Shown: positions 1 through 7,893, counted from the stretch's first letter. The stretch: 32,056 nucleotides of DNA from UBA4729 sp039931245 (GCA_039931245.1 JBDTSH010000028.1:1-32056), one strand, 5' to 3'. The notes: a model not told the origin generated them from the letters alone. A program made the numbers and translations.

Positions 1-690
1 ATGTGCCCGGCGTGTCAGCACACTTTAGCTTGGTACGATTTGGTCCCGGTCGTCAGCTGGTTAAGCGTCGGCGGTAGCTGTCGATACTGCCACAAGCCCA
101 TCGCAATTCAATACCCTCTGGTTGAGCTGGCTACGGCCGGCCTCTTCGTTCTATCGTATATGTACTGGCCCGTACCATTACAGAGCAGTCAATGGGCCGT
201 CTTTGGCCTGTGGCTCGCTTTGCTGATCGGTTTGATGGCGTTGTTGGTCTACGATCTGCGTTGGCTACTGCTGCCCAACAAATTGGTTTACCCTTTGACA
301 GGGTTGGCGGCTGTGCAAGCCTTAATCAGTATCGCTAGTGCCCCGAGCCCAGCCAAGGCGGCACTCAATACATTATTGGCAGTGGTAGTGGGGAGTGGCC
401 TATTCTACGTCTTGTTCCAGGTTTCAGACGGGAAGTGGATTGGTGGTGGTGATGTGAAATTGGGGTGGATTTTTGGCCTGGTGGTGGCTTCGCCACTCAG
501 TAGCTTTTTAGTCATTTTCCTGGCGTCCCTCATGGGCTGCCTTCTGGCGGTGCCACTTCTCTTGACCAAGCGGCTGGTGAAGACGAGTGTCATCGCGTTC
601 GGCCCTTTCTTGATTATCGCAACTATTGGGGTGCAGTTATTCGGGGGAGATTTACTCGCGTGGTATCAAAGAATGTTCTTCGTAATTTAG
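1..690 (+). CDS. pilD: Type IV prepilin peptidase (family A24), N-terminus outside window
   Basis: Membrane aspartic protease that cleaves the short leader of type IV prepilins and, in the full family, N-methylates the new N-terminus. Visible here are the cytoplasmic zinc-binding pairs CPAC (residues 2-5) and CRYC (27-30), the WYDLVPVVSWL signature between them, and the two catalytic aspartates, D85 in VYDLRW and D151 in GGGDVKLG, each beside membrane segments. The first helix and the GSFLNV-type segment that normally precede CPxC are missing, so the ATG at base 1 is probably an internal Met and the gene begins upstream. It lies directly before four pilin-like genes, its substrates. Stop is TAG at 688-690. 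Confidence 0.93.
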   Translation: MCPACQHTLAWYDLVPVVSWLSVGGSCRYCHKPIAIQYPLVELATAGLFVLSYMYWPVPLQSSQWAVFGLWLALLIGLMALLVYDLRWLLLPNKLVYPLTGLAAVQALISIASAPSPAKAALNTLLAVVVGSGLFYVLFQVSDGKWIGGGDVKLGWIFGLVVASPLSSFLVIFLASLMGCLLAVPLLLTKRLVKTSVIAFGPFLIIATIGVQLFGGDLLAWYQRMFFVI

Positions 691-714
691 CGCTTATACC
701 TAACATGCTTATGG

Positions 715-720
715 TATACT
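715..720 (+). promoter_or_regulatory. -10 element TATACT of the pilin operon
   Basis: TATACT lies 7 bases before the ATG at 728, and no Shine-Dalgarno sequence intervenes. The predicted transcription start is therefore at or next to the first codon, as for other genes in this window. Confidence 0.6.
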
Positions 721-727
721 TTACGGT

Positions 728-1600
728 ATGATAGGTGGCAACAAGCCCCATGGTTATACCATCGTTGAGGTACTCATATTTCTGGCAATCTCGAGCCTGA
801 TGTTTTTGATGGCCGCGGCTTTTATTTCCGGTAAACAATCGGCAGTCGAATTTAAGCAGAGTAATAACGATATCAATACTCAGATCAGAAGTATAGTCAA
901 TGACGTTTCAAACGGCCAATATCCGTCAGCCGCTGGTTTTAGCTGTTCGGCGCCCCTGATTGGCCCGCCGGTCATAGCGGCGCTAGTGGCTAAACAAGGT
1001 TCAAATGTGGGCTGTATATTCATGGGCAAGGTCGTGCAATTCAATGTTGCGGGCGACCCATCTGCCTATAATGTCTATACCATTGCTGCCCGCCAAACTG
1101 GGTCGACGGGGTCGTCAGTGACGACATTCGCGGAAGCACAACCCATCGCCGTAGATTCGGCCGTCGTCAACTTAACGGACAAGAAAATCCTCCAAAATGG
1201 CATGGAGGTCACGAAAGTTCTGCAGTGCAAAGCTGATTGTATAGGTGTGACAAACAGTCGAGTAATCGGTTCATTTGGTTTTTTTGGCAGTCTGGGCAAT
1301 TACGGCCTCTCGCAATCAAGTACTCCAGAGTCCGGTGCTCAGACGTTAGTGACGGCTAGTATCCCGAGTAGTGTTTACGGCGTCAGTGAACCTATCGCGG
1401 TGACTAGTATCAATCTTAATGCTAAAAACATCATTTCGACCAACAACATTTTAACTAACAACATTATGGGTAACGGTAACTACATTTTGCTTTGTTTCAA
1501 GAATGGTAGTAAAAAATCCAGTGTCAGTATCGGTGGTCAAAACGGACAGCAGTTTACGACAACGCTTGAGACCGGGAATGGGTTAGCGGCGGCATGTTGA
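728..1600 (+). CDS. Type IV prepilin-like protein, first of the cluster
   Basis: 290 residues. A short basic leader is followed by the class III signal GYTIVEVLIFLAISSLMFLM, with G before the mature first residue and Glu at mature position 5, then a hydrophobic helix. This is the hallmark of PilD-processed pilins and pseudopilins. The rest is a secreted Ser/Thr/Asn-rich domain with several cysteines that could form disulfides outside the cell. It is probably a minor pilin rather than the major subunit, because it is long and non-repetitive. The start is set by the -10 box 7 bases upstream. It overlaps the next pilin gene by 7 bases, so the genes are translationally coupled. The stop is TGA, which argues for the standard code. 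Confidence 0.85.
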   Translation: MIGGNKPHGYTIVEVLIFLAISSLMFLMAAAFISGKQSAVEFKQSNNDINTQIRSIVNDVSNGQYPSAAGFSCSAPLIGPPVIAALVAKQGSNVGCIFMGKVVQFNVAGDPSAYNVYTIAARQTGSTGSSVTTFAEAQPIAVDSAVVNLTDKKILQNGMEVTKVLQCKADCIGVTNSRVIGSFGFFGSLGNYGLSQSSTPESGAQTLVTASIPSSVYGVSEPIAVTSINLNAKNIISTNNILTNNIMGNGNYILLCFKNGSKKSSVSIGGQNGQQFTTTLETGNGLAAAC

Positions 1601-2037
1601 AATCTTTTCATCGTAATGGACGCGGCGATACGATTGTTGAAGTCATGATTGCTTTGAGTATTCTAAGTTTTGCCCTCACGACCTCCTACTCCACGGTAAA
1701 CCGAAGTATGCAATCGGCACGAAATTCCCAAGAGCACTCCGAAGCCCTCCAGTATCTCAATAGCCAGGTCGAATTAGCTCGGGCCGACGCCGCTGATAGC
1801 GGCTTATATTCTACCGCTAGTTCGTTCTGCATGGACGCGACAGCTCAACCTGTCACCTTAGTTAACCCCGCCTGCACAGCGGGGGTAGAGGGCTTCTACA
1901 AACTCAGCATCACCTATGCAACGGCCCCCAGCAATGGCATTAATCAAGACATTTTTACCTTTACCGTAACCTGGCCGGGTACGGGCCAGCTCGGTCAGCA
2001 GCAAGAGCAGCTTAACTATAAGATACATAAAACATGA
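1594..2037 (+). CDS. Type IV prepilin-like protein, second of the cluster
   Basis: 147 residues. The N-terminus MLKSFHRNGRGDTIVEVMIA is a basic leader ending in Gly, followed by a mature Asp start, Glu at mature position 5 and a hydrophobic helix. This is a PilV/GspI-like minor pilin pattern. The C-terminal part has two cysteines about 16 residues apart. It overlaps the preceding gene by 7 bases and the next by an ATGA junction, so it is an internal operon gene without its own promoter. Assignment to a named minor pilin is not possible from sequence alone. Confidence 0.85.
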   Translation: MLKSFHRNGRGDTIVEVMIALSILSFALTTSYSTVNRSMQSARNSQEHSEALQYLNSQVELARADAADSGLYSTASSFCMDATAQPVTLVNPACTAGVEGFYKLSITYATAPSNGINQDIFTFTVTWPGTGQLGQQQEQLNYKIHKT

Positions 2038-2753
2038 CCCTAAGCTACTTCTCACAACGCCAGATTGGCTCGTCCCGTCAAGAATCGGCCGAGGCTGGCT
2101 TTACAATCATCGAATTAATGATTTCCTTGAGTATTTTGTCATTGGTACTTTTACTGAGCACTTACGGAATTGTGCAAATTGGTAAATTGTATTCAAAAGG
2201 CATGAATCAAACCAACACCCAGAATGCCGCACGTAGTATTATGAATAATATTGCTTCGCAAATTCAGCTCGGTGGCGCGACACCTTTTTATAGTATGCCC
2301 CTCACCGCCCCAACCGTCAGTACACCGAGCTCCGTCGGTGCGGTCTGTATCGGTAGTAAACGATATAATTTTATCGTCAATCATAAGCTCACTAAAAATA
2401 TAACCGACCATGCATTATGGCGGGATGTTATGGATAGTAGCGGTAGTTGTGGCCCGATACCAACTCTAACGGGCTCCCCGCCACCGGCGGACGCACTCAA
2501 TTCACACCCCGATAATGGCAGTGAGTTGATGCCAATTAATATGCGCTTGACTGATCTTCATGTCAGTAGCGCCAACGGGTTTTACACGATTACCGTCAGC
2601 GTGGCTTACGGAGACGATGATTTGATCCAGTATACTCCGCGGACAGTCACGCCTGTAGCTGCGGCTGTGACCGCTTGTAAGAATGGCGCCGGCTCGGAAT
2701 TTTGTGCCTTAGCCACTTTAACCCAAACCGTAGCGCCCAGAATGGCGGAATAG
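2034..2753 (+). CDS. Type IV prepilin-like protein, third of the cluster (PilW/GspJ-like)
   Basis: 239 residues. A 21-residue leader ending in AG precedes FTIIELMISLSILSLVLLLS, the canonical processing site (Gly then Phe, Glu at mature position 5) with its hydrophobic helix. The length and long variable ectodomain resemble minor pilins of the PilW/GspJ type. The ATG overlaps the stop of the previous gene as ATGA, indicating coupled translation. Cysteines near residues 105, 137, 215 and 223 suggest extracellular disulfides. Confidence 0.85.
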   Translation: MTLSYFSQRQIGSSRQESAEAGFTIIELMISLSILSLVLLLSTYGIVQIGKLYSKGMNQTNTQNAARSIMNNIASQIQLGGATPFYSMPLTAPTVSTPSSVGAVCIGSKRYNFIVNHKLTKNITDHALWRDVMDSSGSCGPIPTLTGSPPPADALNSHPDNGSELMPINMRLTDLHVSSANGFYTITVSVAYGDDDLIQYTPRTVTPVAAAVTACKNGAGSEFCALATLTQTVAPRMAE

Positions 2754-2767
2754 GATACAATATGCTT

Positions 2768-3832
2768 ATGATAAAGACTACACTTCGCAGTAACGAGAAA
2801 GGCTTTGCGGCGTTAGTCGTTGCCATGACCTTGATCTTTGTACTCAGCTTGTTGACTATTGGCTTTGCCCAGATAATTCGCAATGAATCACGCCAGGCCC
2901 TTAACCGTCAATTAAGCAGCCAGGCCTATTACGCCGCCGAAGCGGGAATCAATGACGCCGTGCGGGCTATTAACGTCGGGGGATACTCAAAGCACAAAAC
3001 GACCTGTGGTCCAATTACTGCTCCGGCCGATGCCTCAGATAAATACCTGATGGATAATATCGTTAATGCGGCTGCCAACAGCAAGTGGACGTGCTTATTA
3101 ATTGATACTGCGCCTACTTCCGTCGATTACGGGTCAATCGATACAGTGACCCCGACAGTGTTTACTGTGACTGGTGTTGATGCCGCAACTGGCACTACCC
3201 CTGTCGCGATTAATAGCATAACGGTTGCCTGGCAGGATGCCGATAGTTCACTGACTACCTTTCGGCCGGCTAGCGGTGTAACTAATAACTCTTTTGCACC
3301 GATTGCCTCGTGGGGTGCTCCGGGCGTATTGCGGCTGGCGGTTACACCTTTTACCGCCATCGATCGAAGTACTCTAGTCAATGACACTTTCACGGCGTTC
3401 CTGTACCCAAACAACAGTGCTTCTCCCGGCTCTCCTGGGACCACTAACTATACTAACAACCAAACTCAGTCAGGGCCGATTGTGAACGGCAATTGTCACA
3501 CGGCTAACGCTACGACCTACGCGCGGTTTTGTGTGGTGAAGATAAGCTTCCCAGTTCCCGAGCCAGCCGGAACTAATTTTTTGTTTAACTTGCGGTCCAT
3601 CTATAGCAACACCAACGCGCATATTACGGCTAATGGCGGCGCGGCACGCTTAGTCGGTGCCCAAACAGTCATCGACTCGACCGGTCAGTCGCAAGACGTC
3701 CTAAAGAGAATACAAGTTCGTGTCCCGGCCAACGACAGTCAGCTATATCCAGGATTTGGCCTCGACTCTCTAATGGGTATCTGTAAAAACCTCTCCGCAT
3801 ACCCTGGGTATGCCTCGGGCTGCAGTCTCTAG
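2768..3832 (+). CDS. PilX-like pilus assembly protein
   Basis: About 354 residues. The N-terminus has a Gly-Phe preceded by Lys (EKGFAALVVAMTLIFVLSLL) and a hydrophobic helix, but lacks the Glu-5 of true pilins. The following segment, QLSSQAYYAAEAGINDAVRA, matches the PilX/GspK-like YYAAEAGI pattern. The remainder is a Thr/Asn/Ala-rich secreted domain. It probably works with the three upstream pilins as a minor component of the pilus tip. TACAAT at 2756-2761 sits 6 bases before ATG 2768, so I prefer that start to ATG 2762, which touches the -10 box, and to the in-frame TTG at 2702. A second, internal promoter in the operon is implied. Confidence 0.8.
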   Translation: MIKTTLRSNEKGFAALVVAMTLIFVLSLLTIGFAQIIRNESRQALNRQLSSQAYYAAEAGINDAVRAINVGGYSKHKTTCGPITAPADASDKYLMDNIVNAAANSKWTCLLIDTAPTSVDYGSIDTVTPTVFTVTGVDAATGTTPVAINSITVAWQDADSSLTTFRPASGVTNNSFAPIASWGAPGVLRLAVTPFTAIDRSTLVNDTFTAFLYPNNSASPGSPGTTNYTNNQTQSGPIVNGNCHTANATTYARFCVVKISFPVPEPAGTNFLFNLRSIYSNTNAHITANGGAARLVGAQTVIDSTGQSQDVLKRIQVRVPANDSQLYPGFGLDSLMGICKNLSAYPGYASGCSL

Positions 3833-3843
3833 CTACAAGTTTT

Positions 3844-4758
3844 TTAGCTGGCTTTGTGGTGAAACTTTTCGTGGACCGCCCGTAGGTGCGGGTCGGTGAC
3901 GTGCGTGTAGATCTGTGTTGTGGCGATATTGCTGTGGCCGAGCATGGCTTGGACGCTGCGTAAATCGGCACCGTTCATCAATAGATCAGTTGCAAAAGAG
4001 TGTCGGAGCGTATGGGGGCTAACGTGTTTGGTAATTCCGGCCATCAGGGCGTAGTGGGCGACCAGTCGCTGCACGCTGCGCGCAGTCAGCCGGTGGAAAT
4101 TACCCGACAAATCGACTTTTTTGGTACCACTGTAGCGCACGAACAGGGGCCGAGCGGTGTCGGGGCGCCTTTCTAGATAATTACTGATCCATAAGGCGGA
4201 GGCCACGCTAATAAAGATCGGCCGGTCTTTTTGGCCCTTACCGCGGACCATAAATTCGCGGCGCTTGAGGTTGATATGGTCGCGATCGAGGCCGACTAGT
4301 TCGCTGACGCGCATGCCCGAGCTAAACAGTAGCTCCACGATCGCTCGGTCGCGTAGGCCGGGTAGGGTAGTAAGATCGGGCTGTTCAAACATCCGTTCTA
4401 GTTCATCTTCGTTTAAAAATGTCACTTGTTTGCGTTTGGTACGCGCCAGTTCTATTTTATCGGCAGGCAGGGCGGGCATATTACGTTTCGCGCAGAACTT
4501 CAAAAAACTGCGCAGGGCAATCAAGTGATAATTGAGGGTCGATTTGCCCAGTTCGTCGCTGGTGTTAGTCCCCAGGCGATTGAGCCAGAGGCGCCACTTA
4601 CGAACCAGCTCGTCATCGATTTCATGTACCTGAATGTCTCCGGCAAAATCGTGTAGTCGGGTTAAGTAGTGGTCGTAGTTGGCAATGGTTTTTTGGGACC
4701 GGTTTTGTTCAATTTCTAAGTATTCCAGAAAATCAGTTTTAGCTTTCGCGTAGAGCAT
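3844..4758 (-). CDS. Xer-type tyrosine site-specific recombinase
   Basis: 304 residues. The N-terminal SAM-like core-binding domain (about 1-95) precedes a phage-integrase catalytic domain. All active residues are visible: R150 in GMRVSEL, K174, H249 and R252 in HTLRH, H275 in LGHSN, and the nucleophile Y284. Length and architecture match XerC/XerD, which resolve chromosome dimers at dif. Streamlined genomes often keep a single Xer. It is convergent with the pilin operon, only 11 bp away. TATAAT (minus strand, plus coordinates 4766-4771) lies 7 bases before the ATG without a Shine-Dalgarno, so the mRNA is probably leaderless. An integrase of a small element cannot be excluded because of the tRNA-Asp repeat 3 kb away. 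Confidence 0.88.
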   Translation of the reverse strand: MLYAKAKTDFLEYLEIEQNRSQKTIANYDHYLTRLHDFAGDIQVHEIDDELVRKWRLWLNRLGTNTSDELGKSTLNYHLIALRSFLKFCAKRNMPALPADKIELARTKRKQVTFLNEDELERMFEQPDLTTLPGLRDRAIVELLFSSGMRVSELVGLDRDHINLKRREFMVRGKGQKDRPIFISVASALWISNYLERRPDTARPLFVRYSGTKKVDLSGNFHRLTARSVQRLVAHYALMAGITKHVSPHTLRHSFATDLLMNGADLRSVQAMLGHSNIATTQIYTHVTDPHLRAVHEKFHHKAS

Positions 4759-4846
4759 AAGCCCTATTATAGATCATTCCCACCTAAAGATGACGGCCAG
4801 ACCTTTCTAAGCTGTTACAATGGCCATATATAAACAAGGAACCCTA

Positions 4847-5311
4847 ATGGAACGAACACTCATAATCGCCAAGCCCGACGCCGTCCAGCGCGGATTGATT
4901 GGTGAAATCATTGCCCGCATGGAGCGCAAAGGTCTCAAACTAATCGGCATGAAGATGGCGACACTCGACGAAGCCATGCTCCGGTCTCATTATGCCGAAC
5001 ACATCGCCAAGCCTTTTTATGCCGGTCTCGAGGAATTTATGAAGAGCTCGCCCGTCGTCCTGATGGCGTGGGAAGGCTATGAGTGCATCGAATCGATACG
5101 CATTTTAGTTGGCGCTACCAACCCCCGGCAAGCCGATGCGGGTACAATCCGCGGTAATTTTGCCATCGGTCGGGGGCGCAACCTTATTCACGCCTCTGAT
5201 AGCAAAGAGAGTGGTGAATTAGAAGTCGCGAACTTTTTCGATGAAAATGAACTGTTTAGCTACGATAAGTCCGAATATATCTATATCTACGAACACTCCG
5301 AACGCGGTTAA
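4847..5311 (+). CDS. ndk: Nucleoside diphosphate kinase
   Basis: 154 residues. Transfers gamma-phosphate from ATP to other (d)NDPs through a phosphohistidine. The N-terminus MERTLIIAKPDAVQRGLIGE is typical. The active-site histidine is H115 in RNLIHASDS, where most NDKs have HGSDS. The RGNFAIG segment that precedes it is intact. The start is set by AAGGA at 4836-4840, six bases before ATG 4847. An in-frame ATG at 4820 overlaps a -10 box (TACAAT 4816-4821) and would add nine unusual residues. The gene stands alone between the divergent xer gene and a tRNA. Confidence 0.95.
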   Translation: MERTLIIAKPDAVQRGLIGEIIARMERKGLKLIGMKMATLDEAMLRSHYAEHIAKPFYAGLEEFMKSSPVVLMAWEGYECIESIRILVGATNPRQADAGTIRGNFAIGRGRNLIHASDSKESGELEVANFFDENELFSYDKSEYIYIYEHSERG

Positions 5312-5337
5312 GCTGGGGTAACCTGTAAACTTTTCGC

Positions 5338-5370
5338 GCGGTCATCCATATTTTGATTTAGGATGACCGC
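5338..5370. other. Inverted repeat between ndk and tRNA-Arg
   Basis: A perfect 10-bp stem (GCGGTCATCC / GGATGACCGC) encloses a 13-base loop. Neither strand has a following T-tract, so it is not a standard intrinsic terminator. It may be a processing hairpin or a weak terminator for ndk. Confidence 0.4.
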
Positions 5371-5400
5371 AGCGGGAAACCCGTATACAATAGGCGCTGA

Positions 5401-5475
5401 GCCCCCATAGTTCAATGGATAAAATAACTCCGTCCTAAGGAGAAGCTCTACGTTCGAATCGTGGTGGGGGCACCA
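5401..5475 (+). tRNA. tRNA-Arg (CCT anticodon)
   Basis: The seven-base-pair acceptor GCCCCCA/TGGGGGC, discriminator A and encoded CCA are present. The anticodon loop GTCCTAA gives CCT, which reads AGG. The T-arm is CTACG-TTCGAAT-CGTGG with one G-T pair. TACAAT at 5386-5391 is a plausible -10 box. Confidence 0.95.
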
Positions 5476-5579
5476 GACTAGCGATGACGATTCATAATTA
5501 TTAATTTTCGTACCGTTTCAGTCACTTTCTAAGGTATGAGTACAGAGTAAACTTAAGCAATATGGTGTAAAATACTCCT

Positions 5580-6146
5580 ATGGTCGAAGTTGCCCAATCG
5601 TCCCCTAAGTATTTTCCTGATCAGTTTGACGATGAAGCAGTATTGTACGTGTTTCATAAACACCCGGTCGTAATGCGCAAAGGGTTGGTGTTTGGCCTAT
5701 TTGGACCGCTCATTGGCATCATCCCGGCGGCGGTAAAACCCGAGCTAGGCTTTATTGTTTTCTTTGGCGGCCTACTAGGAGGTATCATTCTGGGGTTTTT
5801 GATTTTTGCTCCCAGCTGGATTAGCTGGCACTTCAGCGTCTTTATTATCACCGATCAACGTTTCATCCAGATTACCCAAAAGGGGTTGTTCAGCCGAGCT
5901 GTCGCCGATATAGGTCTCAACCAAATCCAGTCGGTGAATTATGAAGTGTCAGGATTGCAGGAGACTCTGCTGGGATTTGGTACAATAAAGATGCAGACAT
6001 ACGTGGGAGACTTAATTATCCACGATGTCCACCACCCGAATAAGATTCAGAAAAAAATATCGGGTATACTACGCACCCAGGGAATCACCACCGAAGATTA
6101 CCCTGGGGGGAGCCGCTCCCCAGATCACATACATGAAGAAGCCTAA
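5580..6146 (+). CDS. Membrane-anchored bacterial PH-domain protein (bPH2/DUF304-like)
   Basis: 188 residues. Two closely spaced hydrophobic helices (about 35-55 and 60-80) are followed by SVFIITDQRFIQITQKGLFSR, a beta-rich segment typical of bPH2 proteins: a strand giving ITDQR, then ...IGLNQIQSVNYE and LLGFGTIKM. The family is membrane-associated, and its molecular role is usually unknown. TAAAAT at 5568-5573 lies 6 bases before the ATG with no Shine-Dalgarno, indicating a leaderless mRNA. The stop overlaps the start of the downstream foldase gene by 14 bases, so the two are probably co-expressed at the membrane. Confidence 0.75.
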   Translation: MVEVAQSSPKYFPDQFDDEAVLYVFHKHPVVMRKGLVFGLFGPLIGIIPAAVKPELGFIVFFGGLLGGIILGFLIFAPSWISWHFSVFIITDQRFIQITQKGLFSRAVADIGLNQIQSVNYEVSGLQETLLGFGTIKMQTYVGDLIIHDVHHPNKIQKKISGILRTQGITTEDYPGGSRSPDHIHEEA

Positions 6147-7206
6147 ACTACCAAAAACCATCAAACTCCCGAAACTGCCGGCTCGCCGAAGCAGTGCTGA
6201 AGCCCGCGTCGAAGAGGCCCTGAGTAGTGTCCCAAGAATAACTAATGAAACAGTCGCTGAACACCGCGAGGCCGTTCTGTCGAGTGCGCGTAAGTATATC
6301 TACCCGTTGCAGCACTCGAAACATCGGATTGTGCGCATCTCCGTCTGGCTATTAGCCATTTCTTTCCTGATGTTCTTTACCTACTGTGGCGTTGGCCTAT
6401 ACAAATTTCAGCTGACCACGGCCTTTATGTCTGATGTGACGCGGGTAATCCCGTTCCCGGTGGCAAAAGCCGGACCGGCCTGGGTTAGCTATGAGAGTTA
6501 CCTGTTTGAGCTGCGCCGGAGCATGCACTATTACCAGACTCAACAGCGGGCCAACTTTTCCACACCCGACGGCAAAGTCCAGTTGCAGCGCCTAAAAAGC
6601 CAGGCCATGACCGAAGCGGTTACTACCGCATATACGAAGCAGCTCGCCGCCCAAAATAAAGTCACCGTGTCTAGCCAAGAAGTTGATGCCGAAGTCCAGT
6701 TGGTCCGTAGCCAGAATCGACTCAGTAGCGACCGGGTATTTAAGGACGTATTAAACGAGTTCTGGGGCTGGAACACCGAAGATTTTAAGCGTGAACTTAA
6801 GCAACAGCTTTTGCAACAGAAAGTCGCCGCCAAACTTGATAGTGCGACCCAACAACGAGCCAATGTGGTGCTGCAACAACTCCGGGGCGGGGCAGACTTT
6901 GCCGCTGTCGCTGCTCAATCATCGGACGATGCCAGTACTCGAGCCAATGGCGGCCAGTATCCCGAAGCGATTACGTCGACTGATCATAATATTGCACCGC
7001 ACGTGACTGCCGAGTTGTTTAAACTCCAACCGGGTCAGATATCAACTATTATCGATACTGGCTATACGCTTGAGATAGTGAAGGTGATAGACGTGAATGG
7101 TGGTAAAGTCCACGCTGCTCATATCTCGTTTAACTACAAAGACATCAGTGCGTTCGTGAAGCCTTTGACGGACGCCCACTCGCCTCGCCACTTCATAAAA
7201 ATCTAG
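6133..7206 (+). CDS. Membrane-anchored SurA/PpiC-like peptidyl-prolyl isomerase
   Basis: About 357 residues from ATG 6133. A Lys/Pro-rich cytoplasmic N-terminus (KKPKLPKTIKLPKLP) precedes one transmembrane helix near residues 75-95. A helical SurA-N-like chaperone region follows, and then a parvulin-like segment (GADFAAVAAQSSDD...GGQYPE...LFKLQPGQIS..IDTGYTLEIVKV). The topology predicts an exported, membrane-tethered foldase that could assist secreted proteins such as pilins. The parvulin part is short at its C-terminus, so isomerase activity is uncertain. An open frame extends back to 6025, but that would overlap the PH gene by 120 bases. ATG 6133 gives a 14-base overlap and a sensible basic N-terminus. 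Confidence 0.7.
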   Translation: MKKPKLPKTIKLPKLPARRSSAEARVEEALSSVPRITNETVAEHREAVLSSARKYIYPLQHSKHRIVRISVWLLAISFLMFFTYCGVGLYKFQLTTAFMSDVTRVIPFPVAKAGPAWVSYESYLFELRRSMHYYQTQQRANFSTPDGKVQLQRLKSQAMTEAVTTAYTKQLAAQNKVTVSSQEVDAEVQLVRSQNRLSSDRVFKDVLNEFWGWNTEDFKRELKQQLLQQKVAAKLDSATQQRANVVLQQLRGGADFAAVAAQSSDDASTRANGGQYPEAITSTDHNIAPHVTAELFKLQPGQISTIIDTGYTLEIVKVIDVNGGKVHAAHISFNYKDISAFVKPLTDAHSPRHFIKI

Positions 7207-7327
7207 CTAGGTTGCTTTTTGTCGTTCAAATTGGTATCATTACCCCTGTATTTAGTAACCCCGTAGCGCCCATGACCAAGACATTGAAAAAAGTGTTTTA
7301 GACAAAATTAAGGGTGTGAAACGTCGG

Positions 7328-7403
7328 GGGCTCGTAGTGAAGTGGTTATCACGCCTCCCTGTCACGGAGGAGATCACCGGTTCAAATCCGGCCGGGCCCG
7401 CCA
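7328..7403 (+). tRNA. tRNA-Asp (GTC anticodon)
   Basis: Acceptor GGGCTCG pairs with CGGGCCC (one T-G), with discriminator G and encoded CCA. The anticodon stem CCTCC/GGAGG encloses CTGTCAC, giving GTC. The outermost T-stem pair is an A-C mismatch. Its last nine bases and its terminator recur at 7848-7893. Confidence 0.95.
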
Positions 7404-7440
7404 AAAGAAGACACCTATCCTCGCCGATAGGTGTCTTCTT
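7395..7440 (+). repeat. Direct repeat copy 1: tRNA-Asp 3' end plus terminator (att-like)
   Basis: These 46 bases cover the final GGCCCGCCA of tRNA-Asp and its terminator stem. They recur at 7848-7893 with two differences (A to G at 7411, C to T at 7415 of the first copy). Sequence outside the repeat does not match. Confidence 0.9.
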
Positions 7441-7442
7441 TT
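7403..7442 (+). terminator. Intrinsic terminator after tRNA-Asp
   Basis: A perfect 17-bp stem (7403-7419 with 7426-7442) encloses loop CTCGCC. The right arm ends in CTTCTTTT, supplying the T-tract. It begins at the last base of the tRNA CCA. Confidence 0.9.
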
Positions 7443-7531
7443 ATATGTATTATTCGAATTGCGGATTAACCCATCGGAACGGACGGACCGGTTCAAAAAT
7501 CCGAAGCTACATTCCGTCAAATAGCTTATGG

Positions 7532-7560
7532 TTGACAAAAAACTATCATTGTGATAGTAT
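7532..7560 (+). promoter_or_regulatory. Sigma-70-type promoter with operator-like palindrome
   Basis: The -35 TTGACA (7532-7537), a 17-bp spacer and the -10 TAGTAT (7555-7560) end 6 bases before the ATG at 7567. A perfect palindrome, ACTATCA-TTG-TGATAGT (7542-7558), fills most of the spacer and overlaps the -10. This is the usual position of a repressor site. Confidence 0.8.
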
Positions 7561-7566
7561 ATTTTT

Positions 7567-7809
7567 ATGATAGAAAAAAACGAACAACCATCACCAAAAT
7601 ATAATGGCGACTTCCCAACGCGAGAAGCCCAATTAGCAAATACTGCCTTCCGCGGCATGGAACCTGACGCGACATTAGATGAGGTACTTGCCCACGATCA
7701 AATGGAGGCAGATGTAGTAAATGCAGAACATTTTGACTATCCTCTAGGTACTCCATCTCGCGAGATAGGGCATGAATTAAATGGTGGTGATGTACCTAAA
7801 TCTGAATAG
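7567..7809 (+). CDS. Small acidic protein of unknown function
   Basis: 80 residues, rich in Asp/Glu/Asn/Pro, without a signal peptide or membrane segment. I recognise no family. The gene is supported less by its protein than by its promoter: a consensus -35, a 17-bp spacer and a -10 placed 6 bases before the ATG, with no Shine-Dalgarno. It lies alone between two copies of the tRNA-Asp 3'-end/terminator repeat. The second copy, 38 bases past its stop, can serve as its terminator. The palindrome in its promoter suggests repression by a dimeric regulator or self-control. It may be cargo of a small inserted element. Confidence 0.6.
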   Translation: MIEKNEQPSPKYNGDFPTREAQLANTAFRGMEPDATLDEVLAHDQMEADVVNAEHFDYPLGTPSREIGHELNGGDVPKSE

Positions 7810-7847
7810 GTCATAGTTACAAAGTAGTTCCAGACATCTTGCGCTAC

Positions 7848-7893
7848 GGCCCGCCAAAAGAAGGCACTTATCCTCGCCGATAGGTGTCTTCTT
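7848..7893 (+). repeat. Direct repeat copy 2: tRNA-Asp 3' end plus terminator (att-like)
   Basis: Second copy of the 46-base repeat, 453 bp after the first. Both substitutions fall in the left arm of the hairpin and turn an A-T and a C-G pair into G-T and T-G wobbles, so the RNA stem survives. No tRNA sequence precedes the nine copied tRNA bases, so this is not a whole-tRNA duplication. Confidence 0.88.

Noticed and set aside
3844..4758. Xer-type recombinase as a prophage integrase
   Set aside because: Length, domain layout and neighbours fit a housekeeping Xer; no phage genes or att sites flank it.
4820..4846. Upstream ATG for ndk
   Set aside because: Overlaps a -10 box and adds residues atypical for the family; ATG 4847 has a well-placed AAGGA.
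6025..6132. Upstream extension of the parvulin-like gene
   Set aside because: Would overlap the PH-domain gene by 120 bases; ATG 6133 gives a normal short overlap.
7374..7658. 94-codon minus-strand ORF across tRNA-Asp, its terminator and the small gene
   Set aside because: Antisense to a tRNA and a terminator; no promoter on that strand.
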